Assembly: GCA_963974475.1 (NCBI GenBank)
Contig: CAXBCR010000009.1
Span: forward strand, 51,373-115,372
Reading direction: 5' to 3'
Origin: CAJXZP01 sp963974475
GTDB lineage: Bacteria; Bacteroidota; Bacteroidia; Flavobacteriales_G; Salibacteraceae
Length of the DNA: 64,000 nt
Positions 7,241-16,264 of the stretch are shown piece by piece. A program made the position numbers and the translations under genes. Positions within the stretch are counted from its first letter, which is position 1, and each line of letters begins with the position of its first letter. The notes beneath the pieces were generated by a model. It was not told the DNA's origin and did no database searches. It saw nothing but the letters and a program-made list of their open reading frames with translations.

Positions 7241-8836
7241 ATGATGAAAAAATCCATCTTATCTATTTTGTTTTTTATGCTAGCAATTAGTTCTGCCGGC
7301 ATTGCGCAGTTGTCTCCTGGAGATTTAACCAAAGCGCATGCTGAATTTGAGGGGCTATCTAACTGTACCCAATGTCATGATTTAGGTAACAAAGTAACCA
7401 ACAAAAAATGTTTAGCTTGTCACGATGATATGAAAGCCCTAATTACAAAAAACAAGGGATATCATGTAAGTAGCGAGGTGAAAAACAAAGATTGTTTTGA
7501 ATGTCATAGCGAACATAATGGTCGTAATTTTGATATGACCCGATTTAACGAAGACGATTTTAATCACGATTTAGCAGATTATAAATTGGAAGGTAAACAC
7601 AAAACCATTGATTGTAAAAAGTGTCATATATCTGAAAACATTAGTGATCCTAAACTCAAAAAAAGAGAAATGACCTTTATGGGCCTGGACCAAGAATGTT
7701 TGTCATGTCACGATGATTTCCATCAAAAAACGCTTTCTGATAATTGCATTGAATGTCATAACACAGAAAAATTTAGGCCCGCCAAAAACTTTGATCATTC
7801 TAAGGATACCGACTACCCGCTATTGGGTGAGCATGCTGAAGTGGAATGTAAAAAATGCCATGCTGTAGTCACTCGGAATGGAGTTGAATTTCAGGAATTT
7901 GCTGATGTAGCGTTTAAAGATTGTAAATCATGTCATGATGATCCACATGACAGCCATTTGGAGGGAGAATGTAAATCTTGTCACACGGAAAAATCATTCG
8001 ATATTTTTAAAGGTAAAAACACGTTCGACCATAACACAACTGAGTTTACGCTTCGCGGCAAACATCAAACCGTAGATTGTTTTGAATGTCATACACGCGT
8101 AAAGGAACCATTAGCTATTTTCCAAGATAACATAGGAATTACTGAAAACAAATGTGCAAAGTGCCATGAAGATCAGCACGAGACCAAATTTGGAAATGAT
8201 TGCGCCCGATGTCATCAAGAATCGGGATTTAAAAATCTTAAATCCATGGATGGCTTTGACCATGCGGTTACAGACTTTCCGCTGGAAGGAAAACATCAAA
8301 CTACCGACTGTATTAAGTGCCACGCTAACGGATATTCGGATGAGATTGAATTTACTTCTTGTATCACCTGCCATGAAGATTTTCATGAGGGACAATTTAT
8401 AAAAAACGGTTTATCACCTGATTGTAAAGAATGTCATGCAGTAATAAAAGGCTTTGAAGAGAGTTTATATTCCATCGAACAACATCAATCAAATGACTTT
8501 CCATTGGAAGGAGCTCATGTAGCCACCCCTTGTTTTGCGTGTCACCTGAGTGAGGATAAATGGGATTTTACCGAACTTGGACAATCATGTACCGATTGTC
8601 ATTTGGACCAACACCAAAAACAATTTGAGGTAGACGGGAAAACCAATTGTTTAAACTGTCATTCCAATGAAAATTGGAACCCTTCCAAATTCAATCACGA
8701 TAAAACTGCCTTCCCATTAGATGGTAAACACGAAAAAGTAGCATGCAAAAAATGTCATCAGCCCGAAATTGTGGGTAAGGATGAGGTTATTATTTACAAA
8801 CTAAATAAATCAAAATGTATAGACTGTCATTCTTAA
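7241..8836 (+). CDS. Periplasmic multihaem c-type cytochrome, 20 CxxCH motifs
   Basis: A 531-residue secreted protein with an N-terminal signal peptide (cleavage likely after GIAQ, ~23) and 20 CxxCH haem c attachment motifs spread from residue ~43 to the C-terminus. The chain is built from repeats of roughly 75-80 residues: an FDHxxTxFxLxGKHxxxxC line, then CxxCH, CHxDxH and a third CxxCH. The extra histidines in FDH and GKH are likely distal ligands, suggesting mostly bis-His low-potential haems, as in cytochrome c3-like wires. The last haem motif (CIDCHS) is at the very C-terminus and overlaps the start of the next gene by 22 nt. Role inferred: long-range electron transfer in the periplasm. 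Confidence 0.93.
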   Translation: MMKKSILSILFFMLAISSAGIAQLSPGDLTKAHAEFEGLSNCTQCHDLGNKVTNKKCLACHDDMKALITKNKGYHVSSEVKNKDCFECHSEHNGRNFDMTRFNEDDFNHDLADYKLEGKHKTIDCKKCHISENISDPKLKKREMTFMGLDQECLSCHDDFHQKTLSDNCIECHNTEKFRPAKNFDHSKDTDYPLLGEHAEVECKKCHAVVTRNGVEFQEFADVAFKDCKSCHDDPHDSHLEGECKSCHTEKSFDIFKGKNTFDHNTTEFTLRGKHQTVDCFECHTRVKEPLAIFQDNIGITENKCAKCHEDQHETKFGNDCARCHQESGFKNLKSMDGFDHAVTDFPLEGKHQTTDCIKCHANGYSDEIEFTSCITCHEDFHEGQFIKNGLSPDCKECHAVIKGFEESLYSIEQHQSNDFPLEGAHVATPCFACHLSEDKWDFTELGQSCTDCHLDQHQKQFEVDGKTNCLNCHSNENWNPSKFNHDKTAFPLDGKHEKVACKKCHQPEIVGKDEVIIYKLNKSKCIDCHS

Positions 8837-10047
8837 TACTCGTATGGATGCTTTCCGGAACAGCATTTGCGCAATCGCCACATGGTGATTCGTTAACGCT
8901 AAATTGCGCGGAATGTCATACCTCTGAAGGCTGGAACTCAATTGGAGACAGCATTTCTTTTGACCATAGTACCACCGCTTTTCCATTGGAAAACAGCCAT
9001 GAAACGGTCAATTGCAAAAGTTGTCATAGCTCCTTGGTTTTTAATGAAGCCTCAAATGAATGTGCCTCGTGTCATACAGATATTCATAGTATGACGGTAG
9101 GTAATGAATGTGCCAGTTGTCATACAACCCAAAATTGGCTTATTGACTTTATTCCTGAATTACATGAACAAAATGGTTTTGCGTTGGTCGGTTCGCACTC
9201 TTTAGCTAGCTGTATTGACTGCCATATTTCAGTTAACAGTTTACGATTTGAACGAATAGGAAATGAGTGCATCAATTGTCATTTAGATGATTTTTCAGCT
9301 ACTCAACAACCCAATCACCAGGCGGTAGGTTTTTCAACCAATTGTATCGAGTGCCATGATCCATTTTCAAACACATGGACTTCAGACATTATTAATCACG
9401 ATTTCTTCCCATTAGAGGGAGGTCATGCAATTGACGATTGTTTAAAATGCCATGATGTGACTGATTATTCCACCTTGTCTCCTGAATGTACCAGCTGTCA
9501 CTTGGATGATTTCAATAAAACTGAAAATCCAAATCATACGGAAGTGGATTTTTCTACTAATTGTATCGAATGTCATACTATTGATGATTGGTCACCTTCT
9601 ACCTATGATCATAGTAAATATCCTTTGCATGGTGCGCATGCATTAATTGTGGGAGACTGTGACGCATGCCATAACGGGAATTACGACAACACACCAAACA
9701 CATGTATTGAGTGTCATGCCGATGATTATAATGCCGCAAAAGACCCAGACCACAAAGGATTGAATTTCGGAACGGATTGTTTAGAATGTCATACAGAGAC
9801 CAGTTGGAAACCAGCCACTTTTGACCATGACGGCAAATATTTCCCAATTTATTCAGGTAAACATAATAACGAATGGAACAAATGTTCTGAATGTCATACT
9901 ACTTCAAACGATTATTCTGCTTTTAGTTGTGTTGATTGTCATGAACATAGCGATCGTGCTAGATTAGCAAGAAAACATGACGAGGAAAGAGATTACGTAT
10001 TTGAAAGTAACGCATGTTATAAATGCCATCCTGACGGATCCGAATAA
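8815..10047 (+). CDS. Second multihaem c-type cytochrome, 16 CxxCH motifs
   Basis: A 410-residue secreted multihaem cytochrome. The signal peptide MYRLSFLILVWMLSGTAFAQ is encoded partly inside the preceding gene; no later methionine would leave a complete signal peptide, so the overlapping start is supported. It has 16 CxxCH motifs. Between ~155 and 345 three similar units recur (CHxDDFxxTxxPNHxxxxFxTNCIECH), showing internal duplication. Like its neighbour it has FDH/GxH histidines suited to distal haem ligation. It is the likely electron partner of the 20-haem protein. Whether it stays periplasmic or enters the outer-membrane barrel cannot be told from sequence alone. Confidence 0.92.
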   Translation: MYRLSFLILVWMLSGTAFAQSPHGDSLTLNCAECHTSEGWNSIGDSISFDHSTTAFPLENSHETVNCKSCHSSLVFNEASNECASCHTDIHSMTVGNECASCHTTQNWLIDFIPELHEQNGFALVGSHSLASCIDCHISVNSLRFERIGNECINCHLDDFSATQQPNHQAVGFSTNCIECHDPFSNTWTSDIINHDFFPLEGGHAIDDCLKCHDVTDYSTLSPECTSCHLDDFNKTENPNHTEVDFSTNCIECHTIDDWSPSTYDHSKYPLHGAHALIVGDCDACHNGNYDNTPNTCIECHADDYNAAKDPDHKGLNFGTDCLECHTETSWKPATFDHDGKYFPIYSGKHNNEWNKCSECHTTSNDYSAFSCVDCHEHSDRARLARKHDEERDYVFESNACYKCHPDGSE

Positions 10048-10052
10048 ATAAA

Positions 10053-11624
10053 ATGAAACTATTCCATCTTATTATATTATTATCGTTTACTAGTCTGAGT
10101 TTTGGTCAAAACTCAGACAATAATCGCGTGGGAAAAATTTCATATGTCACGTCATCCAATGTGTATGCGAAATTTGAGCAGACCCAAGACATCCAAATTG
10201 GAGATACTTTAAAAATAATGGTAAATGCGGTACTCACCCCTTGTTTGGTAGTTACCGCAAAATCATCTACATCGGTGGTTTGCAAACCAATTTCCAATAT
10301 TCCTTTAAAAAAGGCGGATGAAATTATTTTTCACCCTACTCCTATTCTTGTCAACACAGAAGATGAAATGGAGGCGGACACCATCGTTACTCCTAGAGTA
10401 TCTCCGTGGCCCAGACGCCTGAAAAACGTGTCGGGTAAATTATCTGCTTCCGTTAACAGCAACCTGGCCCCTGTTCGAAATAATTCGTTTCGTACCATGT
10501 ATCGGTTTTCTATGGATGCAAACCATATCAATGATTCCAAATTTTCATTTGAAACATACATCAACTATAGCCAAAACTTCAATCAAAACATCGAAACAGG
10601 TCTCCAGAAAAGAGATTATTTAAATGTGTACAATTTGGCGGTTAGATATGATGTAGATTCTTCCCTAACCCTAACTTTAGGTAGAAAAATAAACAATAAA
10701 GCATCTACTTTGGGAGTGATAGATGGATTGCAAGCAGAAAAGTACTTTGGCAAATTCTACATCGGAGGAATTATTGGTTTTAGACCCGATGTGGCTACAT
10801 TCACATTCAACCCAAACTTAATACAAGGAGGCGGCTATGTTGGATTTAATGGACATAATAAAAAAATATCCTCTCAAACCACGATGGGCTACCTACAGCA
10901 AACCAATTCTGGTAAGACGGATAGGAGTTTTGCGTATTTTCAGCACAGTAGTAGATTGGGACGGAAAACTTCTATATATACTTCGTTAGAAATGGATTTG
11001 TATAATAACCCTTTGATTAGCGCTGCTTCTAGTCCTAGATTGACCAACATTTACCTTTCAGCAAATTACAAGCTTACCAAAAAAATTAGATTTAGTGTTT
11101 CCTTTGGCTCCCGTAAGCGAATCTTGTATTATCAAACCTATCCAGACCAAATTACACAGGTGTTAGCCAATGATGAAGCTCGTAAAGGAATCTCATTTAA
11201 AGTACATATGCGTCCTACCCAAAACACGAGTGCTGGATTGAGTTTTAGTAACCGATTTCAAAACAATAGCCAAAATAAATCGAACAACTTAAACGGGTAT
11301 TTTAGCTTACGTGAAATTCCAAAAATCGGAGGGCGTCTATCCGTTAATTTGAATTTAAATACTTCTAATTATTTCACGAATTATATTGCTTCAATTAGTC
11401 ATTCTCGGACTCTTATTCCGAATAAATTAAATGCCGTATTTTATTTGAGGTTTGTGAATTACAAATACTTAAATCAAAACTTAACTCGTCAGCAAAGTTA
11501 TTTAGGGACATCCTTAAATTACCAATTAAAAAGAAAACTAACATGTTATTTACTAGGAGAGGTTTCCACACAAAGCAAGGACAACTTGTACCGATTAAAT
11601 TTTAAAATTATTCAACGGTTTTAA
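10053..11624 (+). CDS. Probable outer-membrane beta-barrel protein of the cytochrome operon
   Basis: A 523-residue protein with a signal peptide (cleavage near LSFGQ, ~19), a small beta-rich N-terminal domain (~25-105), and a long region of alternating polar/hydrophobic strands ending in a terminal Phe (KIIQRF). That pattern fits an outer-membrane barrel. It starts 5 nt after the 16-haem cytochrome gene. By position it is the candidate porin that would carry cytochrome electrons across the outer membrane, by analogy with MtrB/PioB in porin-cytochrome conduits. I see no direct similarity to those proteins, so this is inference from architecture and context. Confidence 0.6.
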   Translation: MKLFHLIILLSFTSLSFGQNSDNNRVGKISYVTSSNVYAKFEQTQDIQIGDTLKIMVNAVLTPCLVVTAKSSTSVVCKPISNIPLKKADEIIFHPTPILVNTEDEMEADTIVTPRVSPWPRRLKNVSGKLSASVNSNLAPVRNNSFRTMYRFSMDANHINDSKFSFETYINYSQNFNQNIETGLQKRDYLNVYNLAVRYDVDSSLTLTLGRKINNKASTLGVIDGLQAEKYFGKFYIGGIIGFRPDVATFTFNPNLIQGGGYVGFNGHNKKISSQTTMGYLQQTNSGKTDRSFAYFQHSSRLGRKTSIYTSLEMDLYNNPLISAASSPRLTNIYLSANYKLTKKIRFSVSFGSRKRILYYQTYPDQITQVLANDEARKGISFKVHMRPTQNTSAGLSFSNRFQNNSQNKSNNLNGYFSLREIPKIGGRLSVNLNLNTSNYFTNYIASISHSRTLIPNKLNAVFYLRFVNYKYLNQNLTRQQSYLGTSLNYQLKRKLTCYLLGEVSTQSKDNLYRLNFKIIQRF

Positions 11625-11643
11625 GTAATCAATCTCAATCATT

Positions 11644-12414
11644 ATGAATAAAATTCGAGTAATAAAATCATTTACCTTAAGTGCTATCATATTATTTTCA
11701 GTTAGCTGTGGTGACAATTTAACACCCTACGAATCAACTAATTACGCGCAAGTCAGCACCGTAAAAAAACACGGTAACACAGAAAAATCGGCTCACGTTA
11801 CCGCTACTTCCGCGGTGAAGGATGGGGTGCATATTGTTAAATTAAAAGAAGTATTGCCTACTACAAAATATGTGTATTTGCTCGTGGAAGAAAATAATGA
11901 AGAGTTTTGGATCGCGACTATTAAAAGAGAAGTTACCGTTGGAAACACGTATATGTTTACCAATGGGTTAGTTAAAACCAATTTTGAAAGTAAGGAACAT
12001 AATCGGGTATTTGATACTATTTTACTGGTATCCAACCTTATTGATTCGGACCACTCCAAACATAGCACTCAGAAAGCCCCTGTAGAAGAAATCACAAAGG
12101 TATCGGGAGCAAATGTAGTGGTTAAAAATTCGGTGCGAATTGGTGATTTGGTCGCCTCCGCTTCCAAATATGCGAATAAAAAAATCCAAGTTTCAGGAGT
12201 TGTGACTAAAATCAACGCAAAAATTATGAAAAGAAATTGGGTTCATTTGGATGATGGTAGCAATGATGGTTTTGACCTCATAATTACTACCAACGAAACG
12301 TTAGAATTAGGAGCAACCGTTACCATGACCGGTATTGTAGCCACCCATAAAGATTATGGTGCAGGATATAAGTTTGATGTTATTTTAGAAGAAGGTCAAG
12401 TGGTGACTAATTAG
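11644..12414 (+). CDS. Lipoprotein with a C-terminal OB-fold-like domain
   Basis: A 256-residue predicted lipoprotein with acylated Cys22 (FSVSCGDN). The middle region (~30-125) is beta-rich. The C-terminal ~90 residues (from VRIGDLVASASKYANKKIQVSGVVTKIN) look like an OB-fold of the kind found in bacterial periplasmic OB-fold proteins, with WVHLDDGS and the paired strand TVTMTGIVATHKD. It is the last gene of the conduit operon, 19 nt after the barrel gene and before a terminator. It might help assemble haem proteins or the barrel, but the sequence does not show this. Confidence 0.65.
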   Translation: MNKIRVIKSFTLSAIILFSVSCGDNLTPYESTNYAQVSTVKKHGNTEKSAHVTATSAVKDGVHIVKLKEVLPTTKYVYLLVEENNEEFWIATIKREVTVGNTYMFTNGLVKTNFESKEHNRVFDTILLVSNLIDSDHSKHSTQKAPVEEITKVSGANVVVKNSVRIGDLVASASKYANKKIQVSGVVTKINAKIMKRNWVHLDDGSNDGFDLIITTNETLELGATVTMTGIVATHKDYGAGYKFDVILEEGQVVTN

Positions 12415-12445
12415 CCTGTTACTGTTTATACCATTGCAAATTATG

Positions 12446-12478
12446 AAAAGTGGAATGGTTGTTCCTTCCACTTTTTTT
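12446..12478 (+). terminator. Intrinsic terminator closing the cytochrome operon
   Basis: A 10-bp stem (AAAAGTGGAA / TTCCACTTTT) with a 10-nt loop runs into a T tract. It follows the OB-fold lipoprotein stop by ~30 nt and marks the operon end. Confidence 0.8.
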
Positions 12479-12827
12479 CCATATTGACTTCCCTATATCC
12501 ATGATTCAATCTTACCAAAATCTTTAATTGACTGGCAATAAAGGAATGGTGTCGCACCTACGGAGCTTTTTATTAATTATTTCATTGTTTGTTAAATGAG
12601 GGGTTCACCCTCTCGCCTTTCTTTTGATTTATTATGGCAATTGGCATATTAACTCAATTTCATTAATGTTTTCTTTTCTAATATTTCTTCCTTTTTTACT
12701 GCTAATTGAAAAAATTATTAAATCCCTCACCCTCTCATTAGTCTTTTTTATTGCCCCTACTTCTTGTCTGCACTCGTGAATAATCTTAATTTCGAAATCC
12801 ATTAATTAATGTAACACCTCTGGCAAT
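12479..12827. other. Gene-free interval with two small imperfect palindromes
   Basis: I see no gene here. Two short hairpins occur: GCACC-TAC-GGAGC at 12554-12566 and GAGGG-N5-CCCTC around 12598-12612. TAATTTCG, one mismatch from a -7 box, lies ~40 nt before the aldehyde dehydrogenase start and could be its promoter. Confidence 0.4.
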
Positions 12828-14213
12828 ATGGCAACAATTTCTACGAATGATTATTCATCTTTAATTCAATCTCAGAGAAACTATTTCAACACCAATTTAA
12901 CCAAGGAGATTAAATTTAGAATAGCGGCATTAAAAAAACTACATCGTTTAATCATTACAAATGAAGACCTGCTGTATTCTGCTATTTATCAGGATTTCAA
13001 GAAACCTAAATTCGAAGTATTTGAAACCGAAATTGGAATCATTTATTCTGAAATTAAACTAGCCATAGAAAATGTGGCCGCGTGGGCTCAGAATGAACCA
13101 GTGCCCACTAATCTCACTAATTTCCCCGCATCTAGCTTTATTATGCCAGAGCCGTTGGGGGTTACATTGGTTATAGGCGCTTGGAATTATCCATACTTAT
13201 TATCACTTCATCCATTAATTTCCGCCATTGCGGCTGGAAATACAGTGATTCTTAAACCCAGTGAGATTTCGCCAAATAGCTCTGCAGCGATGGCTAAGAT
13301 TATCAACCCCAATTTTGAATCTGAATATATGTTTGTGGCAGAAGGCGGAATTCCAGAAAGTACCGAACTTCTTAAAAATTCGTTCGATAAAATATTTTAT
13401 ACTGGAAGTACTGCAGTTGGAAAAATTATTTATCGGGCCGCAGCCGAACATTTGACGCCAGTGACCTTAGAGCTTGGAGGGAAAAGTCCCGGTTTTGTTT
13501 TTAAGGACGCAAAAATTAAAATTACCGCTCAACGCATTGTGTGGGGAAAATTTATCAATGCCGGACAAACCTGTGTCGCCCCAGATTATCTATTGGTAGA
13601 TGCCTCCATCAAGAAAAAGTTGGTAGCGGAAATAGGCAAGCAGATTACTGAAATACATGGTGAAAACCCTAAAAATTCGGAGGCCTTAGCACGAATTATT
13701 AATCCCGCTCATTTTCATCGGTTAACACAGCTTATCGACCCGAAAAAGGTCGTTATTGGCGGAGAATTTGACGCGTCAGATAATTATATTGCCCCTACTG
13801 TCATGGATGAAGTTTCGTTTGACGATGAGGTGATGCAGGATGAAATTTTTGGACCTATCTTACCTATCATTACTTTTACCGATATTGACTGGGCTATACA
13901 GCAGGTGAAAACCAGACCAAAACCACTTGCACTTTATGCATTTACGGAGAGCAAAAAAAGCAAGAATAGAATTCTGCAAGAAATATCATTCGGTGGCGGA
14001 GCTATTAATGAAACCTTGGTTCACCTAGGAAATCACAATCTTCCATTTGGAGGAGTGGGCTCATCGGGTACGGGCAATTACCACGGTAAATTTGGGTTTG
14101 ATTGTTTTTCGCATAAAAAAGCAATTCACGACAAACCTACATGGTTTGAACCCTCGTTAAAATACCCGCCATACACCGATTTTAAATTAAACATATTGAA
14201 AAAATTATACTAG
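12828..14213 (+). CDS. Aldehyde dehydrogenase (ALDH3-like)
   Basis: NAD(P)+-dependent oxidation of aldehydes to acids. The 461-residue length and the absence of the longer ALDH N-terminus point to the class 3/fatty-aldehyde group. Visible: nucleotide-site GAWNYP with the LKPSE lysine, FTGST-like YTGST near 188, general-base Glu in LELGGKSPG (~213) and catalytic Cys in GQTCVAP (~248). FGPILPI and LPFGGVGSSGTG are also present. The substrate cannot be named; lipid-derived aldehydes are a reasonable guess. The following aminotransferase-fold gene starts 1 nt after its stop, so the two are co-transcribed. Confidence 0.93.
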   Translation: MATISTNDYSSLIQSQRNYFNTNLTKEIKFRIAALKKLHRLIITNEDLLYSAIYQDFKKPKFEVFETEIGIIYSEIKLAIENVAAWAQNEPVPTNLTNFPASSFIMPEPLGVTLVIGAWNYPYLLSLHPLISAIAAGNTVILKPSEISPNSSAAMAKIINPNFESEYMFVAEGGIPESTELLKNSFDKIFYTGSTAVGKIIYRAAAEHLTPVTLELGGKSPGFVFKDAKIKITAQRIVWGKFINAGQTCVAPDYLLVDASIKKKLVAEIGKQITEIHGENPKNSEALARIINPAHFHRLTQLIDPKKVVIGGEFDASDNYIAPTVMDEVSFDDEVMQDEIFGPILPIITFTDIDWAIQQVKTRPKPLALYAFTESKKSKNRILQEISFGGGAINETLVHLGNHNLPFGGVGSSGTGNYHGKFGFDCFSHKKAIHDKPTWFEPSLKYPPYTDFKLNILKKLY

Positions 14214-14214
14214 T

Positions 14215-15405
14215 ATGAATCACTCATTTGATGAAAAAATAGACCGATTTAAAACCCCTGCAGCCAAATTTCATACTGGCTATTTAAAAGATATGTTTGG
14301 TACGGATGATTTATATCCGTTTTGGGTAGCAGACCAAGATTTTAAAACCCCACCACAAATAATAGCAGCATTTGAGGACAAAATCAAAGAAGGGATTTTT
14401 GGCTATGAATATAAGCCTAAAACATTTATGCCTGCACTTGAAAATTGGTATAAAAAGAGGTTTAACGTAACTTTAAATACGGATTGGGTTCAGTTTACTC
14501 CTACCATCATGTCGAGTATGTCGATGGCTTTAGATTTATTTACAAAAACAGGTGATGGTGTAATTATTCAGCCTCCGGTTTACATGGAGTTTGAAAACAC
14601 GCTCAAAAGAACAGGCCGAACCAAAATTACGAATCCGCTAGTTCTGGAAAATTTACATTACCAAATGAATTTGAAAGAGCTAGAAGAATTAGCGTCACAA
14701 GAGAATACCAAGGCCTTAATGATTTGTAATCCGCACAATCCTGGTGGTAGGGTTTGGACAAAATCTGAATTACAGTCGGTGGTAGATATTTGTGCTAAAC
14801 ACCACCTCTTGATACTGGCCGATGAAATACATGCAGACATTGTATTTAGCAATGGTGAGTTTACCTCGCTTCTTGCGTTTCCAGAAATTCATGAACAACT
14901 TATTGTATGTTATTCTCCAGCAAAGGTGTTCAATATTGCCTCTGTTACCGATTCCCTAGCGATTATCCCTAATAAAGAATATCGTGCGGCATTTTCAGAA
15001 TTGCGTATTAGGTATAACATGGGAAGAACATACGCCTTTTCACGAATAGCCATGGAAATAGGGTTTTCTCAATGTGGAGAATGGGTAGATGAGCTCAACC
15101 ACTACCTAGAGGAAAACAAAAATTATATCGCTACCTATTTGGATGAAAACATCCCTCAAATTAAATTGGTACAGCAAGAAGGCACTTATTTAGTTTGGCT
15201 ACAGGTAAACCAACTGCCATTACACGGAAACAAATTAATCCAATACCTAGGTCAGGAAGCAAAAATGGGCTTAAACTCAGGATCCAACTTTGGGGTTTCA
15301 GGCAAAAACTTTGTACGGATGAATATCGCTTGTCCGTTATCTGTAATAAAAGATGCAATGCACCATCTTAATAAAGCGGTAGCAAAATGGGATATGAACA
15401 AATAA
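14215..15405 (+). CDS. MalY/PatB-type PLP-dependent C-S lyase (cystathionine beta-lyase-like)
   Basis: A 396-residue fold-type I PLP enzyme of the MalY/PatB group, which cleaves cystathionine or cysteine conjugates to pyruvate, ammonia and a thiol. The N-terminus (FPVWVADQDFKTPPQI-like PFWVADQDF) is typical. The NPHNPGG motif is intact, DEIHAD contributes the PLP-N1 aspartate, and the Schiff-base lysine lies in SPAKVFNIAS (~236). It is translationally close to the aldehyde dehydrogenase gene, but no common pathway is obvious. An ordinary aminotransferase is the alternative. Confidence 0.85.
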   Translation: MNHSFDEKIDRFKTPAAKFHTGYLKDMFGTDDLYPFWVADQDFKTPPQIIAAFEDKIKEGIFGYEYKPKTFMPALENWYKKRFNVTLNTDWVQFTPTIMSSMSMALDLFTKTGDGVIIQPPVYMEFENTLKRTGRTKITNPLVLENLHYQMNLKELEELASQENTKALMICNPHNPGGRVWTKSELQSVVDICAKHHLLILADEIHADIVFSNGEFTSLLAFPEIHEQLIVCYSPAKVFNIASVTDSLAIIPNKEYRAAFSELRIRYNMGRTYAFSRIAMEIGFSQCGEWVDELNHYLEENKNYIATYLDENIPQIKLVQQEGTYLVWLQVNQLPLHGNKLIQYLGQEAKMGLNSGSNFGVSGKNFVRMNIACPLSVIKDAMHHLNKAVAKWDMNK

Positions 15406-15461
15406 CGAAAATCTGTTAATAAACATTGTACGACAAAATCGGCTAAATTGGAATGAAGCCA

Positions 15462-15469
15462 TAGCTTTG
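15462..15469 (+). promoter_or_regulatory. -7 promoter box for the response-regulator gene
   Basis: TAGCTTTG fits TAnnTTTG and sits 31 nt before the TTG start at 15501. No clear TTG lies at the -33 distance. The leader contains AGGGGC (15487-15492), which resembles half of the palindrome found downstream of this gene. Confidence 0.4.
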
Positions 15470-15500
15470 TAAACACACAACAAAAAGGGGCTTTAGGCAA

Positions 15501-16139
15501 TTGAAAACAACGACCAAAACTATATTAATTGCAGACGATCATCCATTATTATTAATCGGACTTCGGGGTATTATTGATACCTTAGAAGGTTATCAATTAA
15601 TTGCGGAAGCTACCAATGGCATTGATGCGGTGAAATTTGCAAAAGAGAAATCGCCTGATATTTCAATTATTGATTTGGAAATTCCTGGCCTCAATGGTAT
15701 TGAAGTGTTACGGGAAATTAAGCGATTTTCAAAATCTAAAAAAGTTGCAATTCTTACTTCACATAAAGAAGAAAAATACTTAAAGCAGGCGTTAGATTCT
15801 GGCGCAGATGGGTATCTACTAAAAGATTTTGCAAATGTGGAAATAGAAAATTGTTTATTGCATTTTGAAAACAACGAGCCCTATTATTCAGCACAGTTAA
15901 AATCGCATATCAACCAAGCAGAATCTCCTGATCCAAATTTTGATAAATTAAGTAGGACCGAGAGAAAGATATTGCGACTAATTGGACAAGAAAAAACATC
16001 CAAAGAAATTGGTGAGATTTTATTTATCAGTCCAAAAACGGTAGATAATCATCGTTCCAACATCATAAAGAAGCTAGAAATTACCGCTAAAAAACATAGT
16101 TTATTCTCTTGGGCTTCTAAACACCAATCATTTTTGTAA
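15501..16139 (+). CDS. NarL/FixJ-family (LuxR-type) response regulator, orphan
   Basis: A 212-residue two-domain response regulator. The receiver domain has the acidic pair D12/D13, phospho-acceptor D58 (IIDLEIPG), T86 and K108. The C-terminal LuxR-type helix-turn-helix spans ~145-205, with the TSKEIGEILFISPKTVDNHR recognition region. The start codon is TTG: the receiver beta-strand begins seven residues in, and no ATG fits better. No histidine kinase gene is adjacent. The gene is immediately followed by two gene-free transcription units sharing a palindromic promoter element, making it the prime candidate for their activator. Confidence 0.92.
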   Translation: MKTTTKTILIADDHPLLLIGLRGIIDTLEGYQLIAEATNGIDAVKFAKEKSPDISIIDLEIPGLNGIEVLREIKRFSKSKKVAILTSHKEEKYLKQALDSGADGYLLKDFANVEIENCLLHFENNEPYYSAQLKSHINQAESPDPNFDKLSRTERKILRLIGQEKTSKEIGEILFISPKTVDNHRSNIIKKLEITAKKHSLFSWASKHQSFL

Positions 16140-16141
16140 GA

Positions 16142-16187
16142 GATTAGGCTTCACTGAAAGCTACATCTAATCCTATTACTTTTTTAT
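16142..16187 (+). terminator. Probable terminator after the response-regulator gene
   Basis: GATTAG (16142-16147) and CTAATC (16167-16172) enclose an inner GCTT/AAGC stem. An interrupted T-rich stretch (ACTTTTTTATTT) follows. The structure begins 2 nt after the stop and would separate this mRNA from the next transcription unit. Confidence 0.5.
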
Positions 16188-16211
16188 TTCAATCTAATTA
16201 ATTAAACACAA

Positions 16212-16260
16212 TTTAGGGGTTAGCCCCTATTGTGGTAAGTTTCTCCTACTAGTACATTTG
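16212..16260 (+). promoter_or_regulatory. Palindrome-controlled promoter of candidate small RNA 1
   Basis: The palindrome AGGGGTTAGCCCCT (16215-16228) lies within a 19-bp block TTTAGGGGnTAGCCCCTAT that recurs at 16395. It ends exactly 24 bp before the -7 box TACATTTG (16253-16260). A TTG at 16230-16232 gives a -33 element with a 20-nt spacer. The palindrome is just upstream of -33, a position suited to an activator contacting RNA polymerase. Confidence 0.65.
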
Positions 16261-16264
16261 AATA

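Noticed and set aside
12599..12612. AGGGGTTCACCCTC resembling the palindrome of the small-RNA promoters
   Set aside because: The right arm differs and no TAnnTTTG box lies 24 bp downstream, so it is not a third copy of the element.
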